From Planctomycetota bacterium (lineage in GTDB: Bacteria; Planctomycetota; UBA1135; GCA-002686595), in NCBI GenBank assembly GCA_020638855.1, contig JACKHT010000003.1, forward strand, positions 124,001 to 188,000: a stretch of DNA of 64,000 nt. Direction: 5' to 3'. The position numbers and the translations under genes are program-made. Shown here in pieces: positions 41,152-50,391 of this stretch (position 1 is the first letter of the stretch; the number at the start of each line of letters is the position of its first letter). The notes under the pieces are model-generated. The model did not search any database, was not told the DNA's origin, and saw only the letters and a list, made by a program, of their open reading frames with translations.

Positions 41152-42468
41152 CTACGAAGCGATCTGATACCGTTCGAGGAGTTGTTCCAAGCGGCCGCAC
41201 AGGTCGGTCGCCCACATGGCGCGGGCAGCGCCCAACCAAGCGACTTGGTCGAAGCCGGGGCGTTCGATGTGATGCAGGATCGAATCCCGCTCGGAAACCA
41301 AAAGCAGATAGAGCGCGGCCAGGGGCTCGATCTCGAAGTCGGCCACTCCCGCGACGCGCACGAGCGGTTGGGCCGGTCCGCGCAGGATGCGGAAGGCGCG
41401 ATCGAGGGCTTGTTCTGCAGGGACTTGCTGCAACAGGACGGCGGTCTGGAGCAAGTAATGGAAGATGTCAAACAGCGCCGGGCGCGCGGGGCTGTAGAAC
41501 TCCCAGTCGAACGCCATCAATCGGCCATCGTGCAGACGCGTGTTCCAGGGGGTGAAGTCCCCGTGGCTTTGGGTGCATGGAATGCTGCCGCCGGTCCAAC
41601 AGTGGCGCGTGACGTTGGCCAAGGGTTCAAAAGCCGGTGCGACCTTGCCCCAATCCCGGCCGTCGTACAGGCTGGGCACCACGTTTTGCGGCAGCCAGTG
41701 GTCATGCTTGCGGGTCGCGAGCGAAGTCAGCCAAGTGAGTACGGCCGGTGTGAGCGCGGGCTTCGGGCGCACACCGCGGATGATTTCCTGGGCGAACCAA
41801 GTGGGCAGCACGCTGTAGTCCCGCGCCACCAGCTTGGGCGCCAAGCCGGAACCATGCAGGGTCGTCAGGGCTTGGATTTCGTGGTCGATGGCCCGGCGCG
41901 CTAGGGGCGTACCGGCCAATTTGTAGATGTGTTTGTGCTTGCCATCGAGGTGCAGCACCACGAGCTTCTGCAACGGCCCCGGCACGCCTTCGACCACCGC
42001 CACGGGGGTTTGGAAGGTTTGCCACTGGCTCTGGTCGCTCGGGGCTTCGGGCTTGGTCACCATGGTCAGCTTTTCGCGGGCCTGGGCGCACAGCGCCTGG
42101 CGCACGAAGGGCAAGCGCATGCAGGCGCGCATGATCCGTGTGCGCAGCCGCCCGCCGGGCATCAGCGGAATGCCTAGGTGGAAGCCCTCGGTGGTTTGGG
42201 CCGAAAGCAAGGCGCGCGCGCCACCACCCGAGGGCAATACGAAGAAGGTCTCCTGCCAACTACCGGCGACAAACGGCGAACGTTTCTGGCTATGAAAAAC
42301 CGCGAGCGATTGTCCTGGGGGCAAGGCTGCGTAGGTTTGTTCGAGACGTCGGCGCAGATCCTCCGCATCCCCGTGCTCGCGCAGGGTCGCCAGCACGCCC
42401 CGGCTGGGCCGGACAAGCGTGTACCACAGGTGCGGTTGCCCGGGCATGACTTGATCCGGTTCGATCAT
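41152..42468 (-). CDS. aminoglycoside-phosphotransferase-like kinase of the polysaccharide operon
   Basis: This 438-residue protein has a C-terminal APH/choline-kinase fold. The catalytic loop is HGDFTPWN (302-309) and the metal-binding DWE is at 321-323; K183 with E197 probably bind ATP. The N-terminal 150 residues are a separate uncharacterised domain. Intact Asp and Asn suggest real kinase activity, on a sugar, lipid or small molecule, but the substrate is unknown. It is paired by ATGA overlap with the nucleotidyltransferase/P-loop gene. Confidence 0.75.
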   Translation of the reverse strand: MIEPDQVMPGQPHLWYTLVRPSRGVLATLREHGDAEDLRRRLEQTYAALPPGQSLAVFHSQKRSPFVAGSWQETFFVLPSGGGARALLSAQTTEGFHLGIPLMPGGRLRTRIMRACMRLPFVRQALCAQAREKLTMVTKPEAPSDQSQWQTFQTPVAVVEGVPGPLQKLVVLHLDGKHKHIYKLAGTPLARRAIDHEIQALTTLHGSGLAPKLVARDYSVLPTWFAQEIIRGVRPKPALTPAVLTWLTSLATRKHDHWLPQNVVPSLYDGRDWGKVAPAFEPLANVTRHCWTGGSIPCTQSHGDFTPWNTRLHDGRLMAFDWEFYSPARPALFDIFHYLLQTAVLLQQVPAEQALDRAFRILRGPAQPLVRVAGVADFEIEPLAALYLLLVSERDSILHHIERPGFDQVAWLGAARAMWATDLCGRLEQLLERYQIAS

Positions 42469-43922
42469 GGTGCGGAAGGCGCGTAGATGGCGCTCAGGAC
42501 GTGATCCAGGCTGTCTTCCAACGAACCCTCGGTTCGAATCAAGTGCGTGCGAGGGAACTTCTGGGGCAGGGTCTCGAAGCCCTGCACTTGGCGCTCGATC
42601 TCGGCGTACGGAAGCTCTTGCTTGCGCTTATGGATGACCTTGGGGTCGGCCACGCACACCAACATCGTGTCGGGCTGCGGCACCACGCGGCTCCACCAGC
42701 GGGGTACGGGGCTCTTGGGGGCAATCCTGGCCCGGCGCGGATCGACCAGGAACTCCAAGTAGTAGCGATCGAAGATCAACAGCGCGTTGCGCCTACGCAA
42801 CGGCAGGATACGTAGGGGCCAGCCCAACAGGCAGTCCAGCGCGTAGTAGCTGGCACGGAAGGCCGAGCCCAGCGCCCCCGAGGGTTGGGCTCGGTGCGGC
42901 CGGCTGCAGTCCTCGACCGAGTAACGCAGTTTGCGCGGGTGGAACCAACGATTGATCTGGGGCAGAAGGCCCGGACGGAGTTTGCGGACACCGCTTTGAC
43001 CATCGCGGTAGTGCGGTTGAAGGACGCCACGCAGGGCTTCAATGAGCGTGGTCTTGCCGCTCCCATCGGTGCCGAGGAAGGCGATGCACAACCCGCGCGG
43101 CTGGAAGTAGGGCCGTACCCGCAAGGCATACAGCGTGCGTAGCGTGTCGGCGCTACGGGGCAGCGCCGCGCGCCGCCAACAACGCCACCACAACTTACGA
43201 CGGGCGGACCGCGCTAGCTTCTCAAGGCGCGGTACGTCGCGCTCGCGCAGGGCCCACACCAGGCGCTGCCCCATCTGGGCCCCGTACGCGCGGTGCAGTT
43301 CGCGCTCGATGGATTGTTGGTCTGCTGCGGATGCCTTGGCAAACCAAAGCAGGCCTTCGGTGCGCACTTCGCCTGCGCTCAAGAATCCGTTCTGGAAGCG
43401 CACGAGGCCCGCCCAGGCGCCATCGACGCAGGGCACCATGGGCGCTTGGCCCGACTGCTCCCAACGGAAGCGCGCTGCCGGTTTCGGCCGGCAGTGATCC
43501 AGCAAGCGCTCGGCTTCGAGGTAAGGCATGCCGTAGCAGGTCTCGGCCGTATGGACGTCCAGGCTGAGCAAGGAGTGGCTGCCCGCTTGCGTCCGCCCAT
43601 GCAGCAGGAACTGCTCGGCGTAGGGGGTCCGATGCGTTTGCACAATGGAGGTCCCGCTGTGTTCGCAGGCGACTTCCAAGCACTCCTGAAAGGTTGCGTG
43701 GTCCTCGGGATGCACGACCAAGTCCACATCCGAGCCGGGACGCTGGGCGCTGCCTGCGTCGTACCCGCGCAGCAGGGCGAAGCGGATCTCGGTCGCTTCC
43801 AAAGCTGCAAACAGGTACAGCGCCGCGGTGTCCGTTCGATTCGGTTCGCGATCCTTGGCTCGGCGCAGGACGCCGGGCTGGACCGTGGTGGCGCCACGGT
43901 TTTGGGTCGCGGAGAGGGGCAT
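42465..43922 (-). CDS. nucleotidyltransferase-like domain fused to thymidylate-kinase-like P-loop kinase
   Basis: This 485-residue protein has an N-terminal nucleotidyltransferase-fold region with GSDVDLVVH (63-71), the acidic motif of polymerase-beta-like enzymes, and HTAE-type acidic residues further on. The C-terminal kinase domain has P-loop GTDGSGKTT (284-292) and the DRYYLEFLVDPRRAR region resembling the DR(Y/F) motif of thymidylate kinases. An arginine-rich linker joins them. Neither substrate is known. It is first in the eight-gene minus-strand operon; upstream (43923-44192) must lie its promoter. ATG at 43922 is preferred to one at 44027, because the added residues are Pro/Arg-rich and unlike protein. 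Confidence 0.72.
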   Translation of the reverse strand: MPLSATQNRGATTVQPGVLRRAKDREPNRTDTAALYLFAALEATEIRFALLRGYDAGSAQRPGSDVDLVVHPEDHATFQECLEVACEHSGTSIVQTHRTPYAEQFLLHGRTQAGSHSLLSLDVHTAETCYGMPYLEAERLLDHCRPKPAARFRWEQSGQAPMVPCVDGAWAGLVRFQNGFLSAGEVRTEGLLWFAKASAADQQSIERELHRAYGAQMGQRLVWALRERDVPRLEKLARSARRKLWWRCWRRAALPRSADTLRTLYALRVRPYFQPRGLCIAFLGTDGSGKTTLIEALRGVLQPHYRDGQSGVRKLRPGLLPQINRWFHPRKLRYSVEDCSRPHRAQPSGALGSAFRASYYALDCLLGWPLRILPLRRRNALLIFDRYYLEFLVDPRRARIAPKSPVPRWWSRVVPQPDTMLVCVADPKVIHKRKQELPYAEIERQVQGFETLPQKFPRTHLIRTEGSLEDSLDHVLSAIYAPSAP

Positions 43923-44147
43923 TGGAAGCGAGGCAAGGAGGGCGGAACCGGTGCCATCCGGCTGGCCCTGCCTAGGGTGGGTGGGTCGACGAAGGGGCCG
44001 CGAGGGGACGAATCCCTCGGCAGGCATGAAATCGACGCATTCGGGCCCTCGCTTGAGTCGAAGCCGTGGCCCACGGCGCGGAAAGTCCGCGGAAAACAGA
44101 CAATTGGCGCAAGTTCCTTCGCAGCCAGCGTGCGCTCCGTAAGCCTC

Positions 44148-44184
44148 GGGCCGGGATTGGGGAGCCCCGGGCTGGGATTGGGGC
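44148..44184. repeat. imperfect 21-bp direct repeat upstream of the polysaccharide operon
   Basis: GGGCCGGGATTGGGGA (from 44148) and GGGCTGGGATTGGGGC (from 44169) are near-identical copies 21 bp apart, just beyond the stop codon of dgt in the 270-bp gap before the operon. I see no other clear element in this gap. Confidence 0.55.
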
Positions 44185-44192
44185 TGGGCCCG

Positions 44193-45383
44193 TTAGCCCT
44201 GGGACAGCCGAGGCTGAAAGCCCTGGGGCAAGGGCCCCACCAGGCGCTTGAACTCCCGCAGGGCGAAACGGTCGGTCATTCCAGCCAGGAAGTCGCAGAT
44301 GGCCCGCTCCAACCCCTGCTCCTGGGCCCAGGATTGGTACCAAGCGGGCATGGCCTCAGGAGCCGCCCGGTAAGCGCCGAACAATCCGGTTAGGACCTGC
44401 TGGGCAAACTCGAGGTAGCGCTGCAAGTGCTCGTGCCGATAGAAACGCTTGTTCAGGAAGCGGGCCAATTCGGCCACGTTCGCCTCGAAATCGGGACTGT
44501 GCCCCACCAGCAGCGTCCCAAAAGCGCGCACTTCGGCGGAGGAGCTCACCCCCGAAGCCGCCAAGCGAGCGGTCGTCGACGCGATCAGGTCCATGATCAC
44601 TTCGCCGATCAATTCGTTGGCGATGCGCTGGATGCGGAGCTTGCGATCGGGCGAGCTGGCCAGGAAACCAGGATAGCGCGCTTCGACCCGAGCCACGGCG
44701 CGGCGCCACAGTTCGACCTCTTCGAAGACCTGATCTTCGGTGAACATGTGCGCGTACAGGCCGTCTTCGAGATCGTGTTTGTTGTAGGCCGTGGAGTCCG
44801 CCAAATCGGTGACTTGGGCCTCCAAGCAGGGGCGCGCTGGTTTGGGTTGGAATTCCTCGGGCCAGTCTTTTGAGGTTTCGTGCTTGAGCAACGACTCGCG
44901 CACTTCGCGTGTCAGGTTCAAACCCGCGTACTCGGGCGAGCGTCGTTCCAAGAGGTCGACCACGCGCAGGACTTGGGCGTTGTGGCGGAAGCCACCGAAC
45001 TGCGCCATCAATTGGTTCAAGGCCAACTCTCCCCGGTGCCCAAAGGGCGGGTGACCGATGTCGTGACTCAAGCTCAGCGCTTCGGTCAACGGCTCGTTCA
45101 GCTGCAAGACCCCGGCAACGGTGCGACCCACTTGGCTCACTTCCAGGCTGTGCGACAGCCGGGTGCGCTGCAGATCGCCTTCTTCGGTCAAAAAGACTTG
45201 GGTCTTGTGGGCCAACCGCCGGAAGGCAGCGGAGTGCACGATTCGGTCCCGATCCCGTTCGTAGCAGGTGCGCAAGGGGTCCTCGGACTCCGCATGGGCT
45301 CGGCCCAGCGATTGCGCGCTGAAGCTGGCATAGGGAGCGAGTTGGCTGGCCTCGCGGGCTTCCTTAACTTGACGGGGATTCAT
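44193..45383 (-). CDS. dgt: deoxyguanosinetriphosphate triphosphohydrolase-like protein
   Basis: This 396-residue protein has an HD metal-binding core: H78 in RTRLSHSLEVSQVGRT and H107-D108 in LSHDIGHPPFGHRGE, preceded by DRDRIVHSAAFRRLAHKTQV. Dgt enzymes split dNTPs into deoxynucleoside and triphosphate. This is the shorter subfamily in which the spectrum of dNTPs varies, so dGTP specificity is not certain. The ATG at 45383 gives the usual N terminus (ASQLAPYASFSAQSLGR); an ATG at 45428 would add 15 residues. Confidence 0.92.
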   Translation of the reverse strand: MNPRQVKEAREASQLAPYASFSAQSLGRAHAESEDPLRTCYERDRDRIVHSAAFRRLAHKTQVFLTEEGDLQRTRLSHSLEVSQVGRTVAGVLQLNEPLTEALSLSHDIGHPPFGHRGELALNQLMAQFGGFRHNAQVLRVVDLLERRSPEYAGLNLTREVRESLLKHETSKDWPEEFQPKPARPCLEAQVTDLADSTAYNKHDLEDGLYAHMFTEDQVFEEVELWRRAVARVEARYPGFLASSPDRKLRIQRIANELIGEVIMDLIASTTARLAASGVSSSAEVRAFGTLLVGHSPDFEANVAELARFLNKRFYRHEHLQRYLEFAQQVLTGLFGAYRAAPEAMPAWYQSWAQEQGLERAICDFLAGMTDRFALREFKRLVGPLPQGFQPRLSQG

Positions 45384-45565
45384 CGGGGTATCGCTGTATC
45401 GAACCACTAGTCGATCTTCTAGACCCATCCTTCGTGGATCGGTGGCTGGAAACCAGGAGGATTTTTGGCATTCCGCTCGATGTGGCTCGCGGCTGGACTC
45501 GAATCCTCGCTTGCCAAGGCGGCCGCATTGGGTCACCCTTCCGGCCCAGACCCTGCCCCGCTTCG

Positions 45566-46309
45566 ATGACCTTACCCGAGAAACCCTGGTACGAGACCGC
45601 GTTTGAGTCCGAGTACCTCGAGGTCTATGCCCACCGCGATTTGGAATCGGCTCGCCGTGAGGTCGATTGGTTGGTGGGCCAGGGGGTGGGCGGTTGCACC
45701 TTGGATTTGTGTTGCGGTTTTGGGCGCCATAGCCTGGCCCTGTTGGAGCGCGGTGTGGCCGTGTTCGGGTTGGACCTCTCCCAGGATTTGCTCGCGAGCA
45801 CGGATCGCCTGGAAGGCGGGGAGCGCTTGGGCGGGCGACTGGTGCGCGGGGACGTGCGCTTCTTGCCCTTCGCGGACGAGCAGTTCGACAGCTTGGTCAA
45901 CCTGTTTTCCTCGTTCGGGTACTTCGGGCTGGAAGGCGATGAGCGGGTACTCGACGAAATCGCCCGCGTGTTGCGGCCCGGCGGCCGGTTGGTGATGGAC
46001 CTGATGAATCCCGACCGGATCCGCGATCACCTCAAGCCTTACTCGCAGACCGAGCGCGACGGGATGCTGCTGGAGGAGCACCGGCGCTTGGTCGATGGGG
46101 GCCAACGGGTGACCAAACAAGTACGTCTGGTCGACCGATCTGGCCTTGAGAAGCGCTGGGTGGAAGATGTTCGGCTCTATGAGACCGCCCACATCGAGGC
46201 GCTGCTCGCGGCACGCAGGATCGCCATCGAGCGGGTGGTGGGGGATTTTGGCGGGGCCCCCTTTGGGCGCGAGGCCACCCGTCAGCTGGTAGTCGCACGC
46301 TCGCGTTAA
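45566..46309 (+). CDS. class I SAM-dependent methyltransferase (Methyltransf_11/25 type)
   Basis: This 247-residue protein has the SAM motif TLDLCCGFGRHSLALLERG, the acidic motif FGLDLSQDLL, VRGDVRFLPFADEQFDSLVNLFSSFGYF and the VLRPGGRLVMDLMNPDR strand. This order resembles small-molecule methyltransferases with a FSSFGYF substrate loop. Substrate unknown. It is divergent from dgt and stands alone. The ATG at 45566 is used; upstream codons to 45434 overlap dgt's 5' region and are not family-like. Confidence 0.88.
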   Translation: MTLPEKPWYETAFESEYLEVYAHRDLESARREVDWLVGQGVGGCTLDLCCGFGRHSLALLERGVAVFGLDLSQDLLASTDRLEGGERLGGRLVRGDVRFLPFADEQFDSLVNLFSSFGYFGLEGDERVLDEIARVLRPGGRLVMDLMNPDRIRDHLKPYSQTERDGMLLEEHRRLVDGGQRVTKQVRLVDRSGLEKRWVEDVRLYETAHIEALLAARRIAIERVVGDFGGAPFGREATRQLVVARSR

Positions 46310-46415
46310 CTTTGGCCCCGGCTGCGCGCAGTCTCCGGGGCGAAGGCCCCAGGGGCGGGCACACACCACGCCGCCGGGATCGATCTAGGCAGGCCCCCTT
46401 TTCGGGCGCCCCCGC

Positions 46416-46421
46416 TATACT
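46416..46421 (+). promoter_or_regulatory. candidate -10 box for the acyl-CoA dehydrogenase gene
   Basis: TATACT followed by TGCCGCCCG lies 58 nt before the ATG at 46479. The hexamer and the GCC-rich downstream sequence closely resemble the boxes at 2541 and 63445. No -35 seen. Confidence 0.45.
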
Positions 46422-46478
46422 TGCCGCCCGCAAGGGCTACTCTAGGCCTTCCCCTCCCCACCACACCCCGAGTTGGCA

Positions 46479-47717
46479 ATGCAGCAGAACATCGTCTTCA
46501 GCGAAAAAGCCCGCGAACTCCAGGCCATCGCCAAGGAAATCGCTGACAAGTACGTGCGCCCGAACGCGGCCAAGTACGACAAGATCCAAGAGTACAACTT
46601 CGAGGCCGCCCAAGCGGTTGCCAAGGCCGGCCTGTTCCGGACCTTCATCCCCAAGGAATACGGGGGACACGGTGCCGGCGTGCTCGCGTTGGCGTTGGTG
46701 GCCGAAGAACTGGCCAAGGCCGATTCGGGCTTTGGCGTGGCCTTCGCGGTGAATGCCCTGGGGTCGTTCCCGATCATCCTGGGCGGTACGGAAGAGCAGA
46801 AGAAGAAATTCCTGCCCCAGATCGCCGCAGGCGACAAATTCGTGGCCTTCTGCCTGTCGGAGAAATTCGCCGGTTCGGACGCCAGCGGGCTGGCCGTGCG
46901 CGCCTTCGATCGCGGCGACCACTACGAGATCTGCGGTGAGAAGAAGTGGACCACCAACGGCGGCGTGGCCGACATCTATTCGGTGTTCGCCGTGACCGAC
47001 CCCACCTCGAAATCCCGTCGAATCAGCGCCTTCATCGTCGAAAAAGGGACTCCCGGGTTCGAGATCAAGAAAGTGGAGGACAAGATGGGGATCCGCTGTG
47101 TGCCCGTCGTGGAGACCCACTTCGACCACGTCAAGGTACCCAAGGAAAACCTCATCGGTGGCCGGGCCGGCATGGGCTTCAAGCACGCCATGATGACCTT
47201 GGACTTCGCTCGTCCGGGCGTGGCCGCCCAAGCGGTGGGGGCCTCCCAAGGAGCCATGGACTTGGCCAACGTCTACGCCAACCGTCGCCAGCAGTTCGGC
47301 GTGCCGATCTCCCAGCACCAAATGGTGCAGAAGATGTTGGCCGACATGAGCATGAAGACCGAGGCCGCGCGCCAGTTGGTCTACGCGGCTGCCGCCGGCA
47401 TCGACGACGTGGGCCCGAGCCCGGCCAACAGCAAAATGGCGGCTTTGGCCAAGTGCTTTGCGACCGACGTGGCCATGGAAGTGGCCACCGACGCGGTTCA
47501 GGTCTTCGGGGGCTACGGCTTCATGGAGGATTACCCCATCGCCAAGTTCTTCCGGGACGCCAAGATCTTGCAGATCTACGAGGGCACCAACCAAATCCAG
47601 CGGCTCGTGATCGCGCGCCACATGATTCGGGAGGCTGGGGAGCTCGACATCCTGCAGCAGTACATCCCGACCGAGACCCAGGAGCCTTACCACCAGGTCG
47701 AGGCCGCCCAGGCCTAA
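46479..47717 (+). CDS. acyl-CoA dehydrogenase
   Basis: This 412-residue flavoenzyme has the family motifs: FCLSEKFAGSDASGL (FAD/substrate loop), WTTNGGVADIYSVFAV, and the C-terminal FGGYGFMEDYPIAKFFRDAK followed by YEGTNQIQRLVIAR. The Glu of YEGT is the position of the catalytic base in short- and medium-chain enzymes. It oxidises an acyl-CoA to the enoyl-CoA and passes electrons to ETF; chain length cannot be told. No beta-oxidation partner is adjacent, and the gene is monocistronic with a strong terminator. Confidence 0.94.
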   Translation: MQQNIVFSEKARELQAIAKEIADKYVRPNAAKYDKIQEYNFEAAQAVAKAGLFRTFIPKEYGGHGAGVLALALVAEELAKADSGFGVAFAVNALGSFPIILGGTEEQKKKFLPQIAAGDKFVAFCLSEKFAGSDASGLAVRAFDRGDHYEICGEKKWTTNGGVADIYSVFAVTDPTSKSRRISAFIVEKGTPGFEIKKVEDKMGIRCVPVVETHFDHVKVPKENLIGGRAGMGFKHAMMTLDFARPGVAAQAVGASQGAMDLANVYANRRQQFGVPISQHQMVQKMLADMSMKTEAARQLVYAAAAGIDDVGPSPANSKMAALAKCFATDVAMEVATDAVQVFGGYGFMEDYPIAKFFRDAKILQIYEGTNQIQRLVIARHMIREAGELDILQQYIPTETQEPYHQVEAAQA

Positions 47718-47775
47718 GCCCGCGGACCTGTCGCCCTGACCCGTCGCCCGGGCACTCCGCCTGGGCCGACCCTCC

Positions 47776-47845
47776 CCGTCTCCGGGGCCAAACCGACTCC
47801 CGACATCCATCGGGGTTGGGATTGGCCCCGGAGACGGTTTTTTTT
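47776..47845 (+). terminator. Rho-independent terminator of the acyl-CoA dehydrogenase gene
   Basis: A perfect 16-bp stem (CCGTCTCCGGGGCCAA, 47776-47791, with its complement at 47822-47837) is followed by eight T (47838-47845). Confidence 0.93.
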
Positions 47846-48233
47846 CCGCGGAATGGGGTGGGTGGCGGGGGACTTCCCAGGGAATCCAAGGCAGCATAGG
47901 AAGTCGCAAACTCTGCGGCAGGGGGCCCGTATGAGCGATTCATGGCCAACTGGACCCCATTGGGGACCCTAGGGACGAAGGTATCGCCAGGGTAAGAAGT
48001 GCCCTCTGAGTGCATCCAGGGGCCATCCAGGGGAGAAACCCCTGGTGAGAGGCAGGGGTTGTTGTCCTCATAGTCAATAATTCTCAACTCTTACGGAAAC
48101 GTTAGGCACCATAGTGCAAGTCCGCCCGTAGTAGTGGTTGGCCCACCCGCCCGGTCCCGTTGTTCGGGATCGAGGACCAAGGCCAGCAAAGGGTGCCAAC
48201 TCCTTGGCGCCCCACGGCAGAAGGAGATAGGCC
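47846..48233 (+). promoter_or_regulatory. long upstream region of the sigma factor gene with alternative hairpins
   Basis: No gene is seen in this 388-bp stretch. CATCCAGGGG occurs twice (48013-48022 and 48024-48033). The second copy pairs through CCAGGGG (48027-48033) with CCCCTGG (48039-48045) around AGAAA; the first copy could pair with the same strand, so two folds compete. The AT-richer stretch at 48066-48090 is a likely promoter. AAGGAGATA directly precedes the ATG at 48234. Confidence 0.5.
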
Positions 48234-49358
48234 ATGAAGAAAGCAATCGCACAACCCCAGAACGTCGACGCCAAGCTCGCCCAGTGGGCCGAGCAGCCTG
48301 AGATGTTCGAAGCCCGCGCCAAGCGCTTGGCCCGCCGGTGGAACCGGGAGGGGATCGAGTTGGCATTGGATTCCCCGGATTCCTGGCGCAAGCTCCAGGA
48401 GGAACTACCCGGTGGTCGCGTCCAGTCGATCGAGGAGCAATTGCGCCGGGAAATCGACTGCATTCTGCCTATGGACCGTGAGGATGAGGCCGCCTTGGCG
48501 CGCCGCATCGAATTCTCCCGGGCCCTTCTGGCCGATGCGCTCAAAGCCGAAGGTTTGACCGAAAAAGACCTCGAAGGCAAGAACCAAGAGGGTTCGCCCT
48601 GCGAGCGCCTCAGCGGCATGGTTTGCCTGCGCTGGATGGAGCTACAAGCCCAGCGGCGCGAGATGGTGGAGCGCAACCTCTACCTAGCCCTGATCAATGT
48701 CGAACGCTATGCCCACCTGGGCGTGCAGCGACTAGACCTCATCCAAGAGGGTAGCGCTGCGCTGTTCCGGGCCGTGGATGGTTTCGATTGGCGCAGGGGG
48801 CTATTGTTCCGGACCTATGCGGTGCACTGGCTGTTCCAGGCCTTCCGCAGCTTCCTGTACAACTACTCGCAAGCCGTTCGAGTGCCGGTCTACATGCAGA
48901 AGGCGCTCAAGCACGTGCGCGAGGCCCTCGGCCGACTGGGTCACGATGCGAGTCCTGAAAGGATCGCGGAGGAAACCGGTTTGCCCCTGCACCAGGTCGA
49001 TGCAGCGCTGGAAGCCAACCGTTCGACCCTCTCGCTCGATGCCCCCATGGGGGGGTCCGATGCCGAGGGTGGTTTGGCGGACCTGTTGGGGGCCGAGGGG
49101 GACGGGGATCCCTACGACGTCGCCATGGAAGATGGATCGTTGGAAGAGTCCGTGCGGGATGCCCTGGACGAACTCTCCGACCGCGAGCGCTATGTGCTCG
49201 AAATGCGGTTTGGCGTGGAGCGGGAAAAGGCCCACACCTTGGCCGAAGTGGCGGAGGAAATGGGGGTCTCCCTCGAACGCGTCCGCCAGATCCAAGTCCG
49301 AGCGCTGGGCAAGATGAAAACCCACAAACTGCGCACTGCGGTAGACCCCTTCCTGTAA
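48234..49358 (+). CDS. RNA polymerase sigma factor, sigma-70 family
   Basis: This 374-residue protein has region 2 at about 146-216 (RNLYLALINVERYAHLG, DLIQEGSAALFRAVDGFD, FRTYAVHWLFQAFRSFL), a region 3 helix-turn (ASPERIAEETGLPLHQVDAALE), and region 4 at about 318-374 (LSDRERYVLEMRFGV and HTLAEVAEEMGVSLERVRQI). It lacks sigma 1.1 and has an N-terminal domain of its own (1-140). That region 2/3/4 content points to a group 2/3 alternative sigma, not an ECF factor. Region 2.4 (TYAVHWLFQAF) departs from the housekeeping TYATWWIRQAI, so promoter preference probably differs. A structured leader precedes it. Confidence 0.9.
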   Translation: MKKAIAQPQNVDAKLAQWAEQPEMFEARAKRLARRWNREGIELALDSPDSWRKLQEELPGGRVQSIEEQLRREIDCILPMDREDEAALARRIEFSRALLADALKAEGLTEKDLEGKNQEGSPCERLSGMVCLRWMELQAQRREMVERNLYLALINVERYAHLGVQRLDLIQEGSAALFRAVDGFDWRRGLLFRTYAVHWLFQAFRSFLYNYSQAVRVPVYMQKALKHVREALGRLGHDASPERIAEETGLPLHQVDAALEANRSTLSLDAPMGGSDAEGGLADLLGAEGDGDPYDVAMEDGSLEESVRDALDELSDRERYVLEMRFGVEREKAHTLAEVAEEMGVSLERVRQIQVRALGKMKTHKLRTAVDPFL

Positions 49359-49454
49359 AGAATTCCGCCCTTAGCGGGCGTTCCTGGGGCGGCCCTGGGT
49401 AGAGCTTCGAGAGGCGATTTGCTAGTCTCCCGGGCTGCCCAGGGCCGCCCCATC

Positions 49455-50387
49455 ATGTCCCAACCCACCACCTCGCCCCAAGAGGGCCGCAAGCCGGCCT
49501 GGTTGAAGGTGCCCCTGCCGGGCGGGGAGGGCTATTCCAAGCTCAAGACCTTGGCGCGCGAGCTCAAACTGCACACCGTGTGCGAGGAGGCGCGTTGCCC
49601 GAACATCGGGGAATGTTGGAAGGGCGATCACGCCACCATGACCCTGATGGTGCTCGGCGATGAGTGCACCCGCAACTGTCGCTTCTGCGCGGTCAAGACC
49701 GTGCAGAAAGCCGCGCCCCCCGATCCGGCGGAACCGCAAAACGTGGGACGCGCCGTGGGTGCCATGGACTTGGGCTACGTGGTGATCACCAGCGTCGATC
49801 GTGATGACCTCCCCGATGGGGGCAGCGCGCACTACGCCCGCTGCATCGAAGCCATCCGCGAACACTCGCCCCGCACGGTGGTCGAAACGCTGATCCCCGA
49901 CTACCGCGGAGCCGAGATGGCGACGCTCATGGGGGGTCGACCCGACGTCTTGGCCCACAACGTCGAAGTCGTGTCCCGCTTGCAACGCCGGATCCGCGAT
50001 CCGCGCTGCAGTTTCGAACGCTCGCTCGAAACCCTCCAGCAAGCCAAGGTCCACGATCCCGAAGTGTTCACGAAGTCGTCGCTGATGGTCGGGTTGGGCG
50101 AGACCCAAGACGAGGTGCGCGTCGCCTTGGAGGGACTCCGCGCGGCCGATGTGGACTTCTTGACCCTGGGCCAATACCTGCGACCGACTCCCGGCCATGC
50201 TCCGGTCAAGGCGTGGGTCACCCCCGAAGAATTCCTCGAGTACGAAAACCTTGGCCGCGAATTGGGCTTTGCCTACGTGGCCTCGGGACCCCTGGTGCGC
50301 TCTAGCTACAAAGCCGGCGAGTTCTTCGCCGCACGCTTGGTTCGCGAACGCCGCGCCCAACGCCAAACCCCGTCCGCCTGGGAGTAA
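49455..50387 (+). CDS. lipA: lipoyl synthase
   Basis: LipA inserts two sulfur atoms into octanoyl groups on lipoyl domains using radical SAM chemistry. The 310-residue protein has the auxiliary cluster CEEARCPNIGEC (C43, C48, C54), the radical-SAM cluster CTRNCRFC (C71, C75, C78) and the C-terminal RSSYKAGE serine ligand. The start is ATG at 49455. It opens the operon with the 2-oxoacid dehydrogenase genes that need its product; the E1-alpha gene starts 4 nt after its stop. Confidence 0.96.
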   Translation: MSQPTTSPQEGRKPAWLKVPLPGGEGYSKLKTLARELKLHTVCEEARCPNIGECWKGDHATMTLMVLGDECTRNCRFCAVKTVQKAAPPDPAEPQNVGRAVGAMDLGYVVITSVDRDDLPDGGSAHYARCIEAIREHSPRTVVETLIPDYRGAEMATLMGGRPDVLAHNVEVVSRLQRRIRDPRCSFERSLETLQQAKVHDPEVFTKSSLMVGLGETQDEVRVALEGLRAADVDFLTLGQYLRPTPGHAPVKAWVTPEEFLEYENLGRELGFAYVASGPLVRSSYKAGEFFAARLVRERRAQRQTPSAWE

Positions 50388-50391
50388 CGCC

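Noticed and set aside
48234..49358. ECF-type sigma factor
   Set aside because: The protein is too long and has region 3 between regions 2 and 4, as well as its own N-terminal domain.
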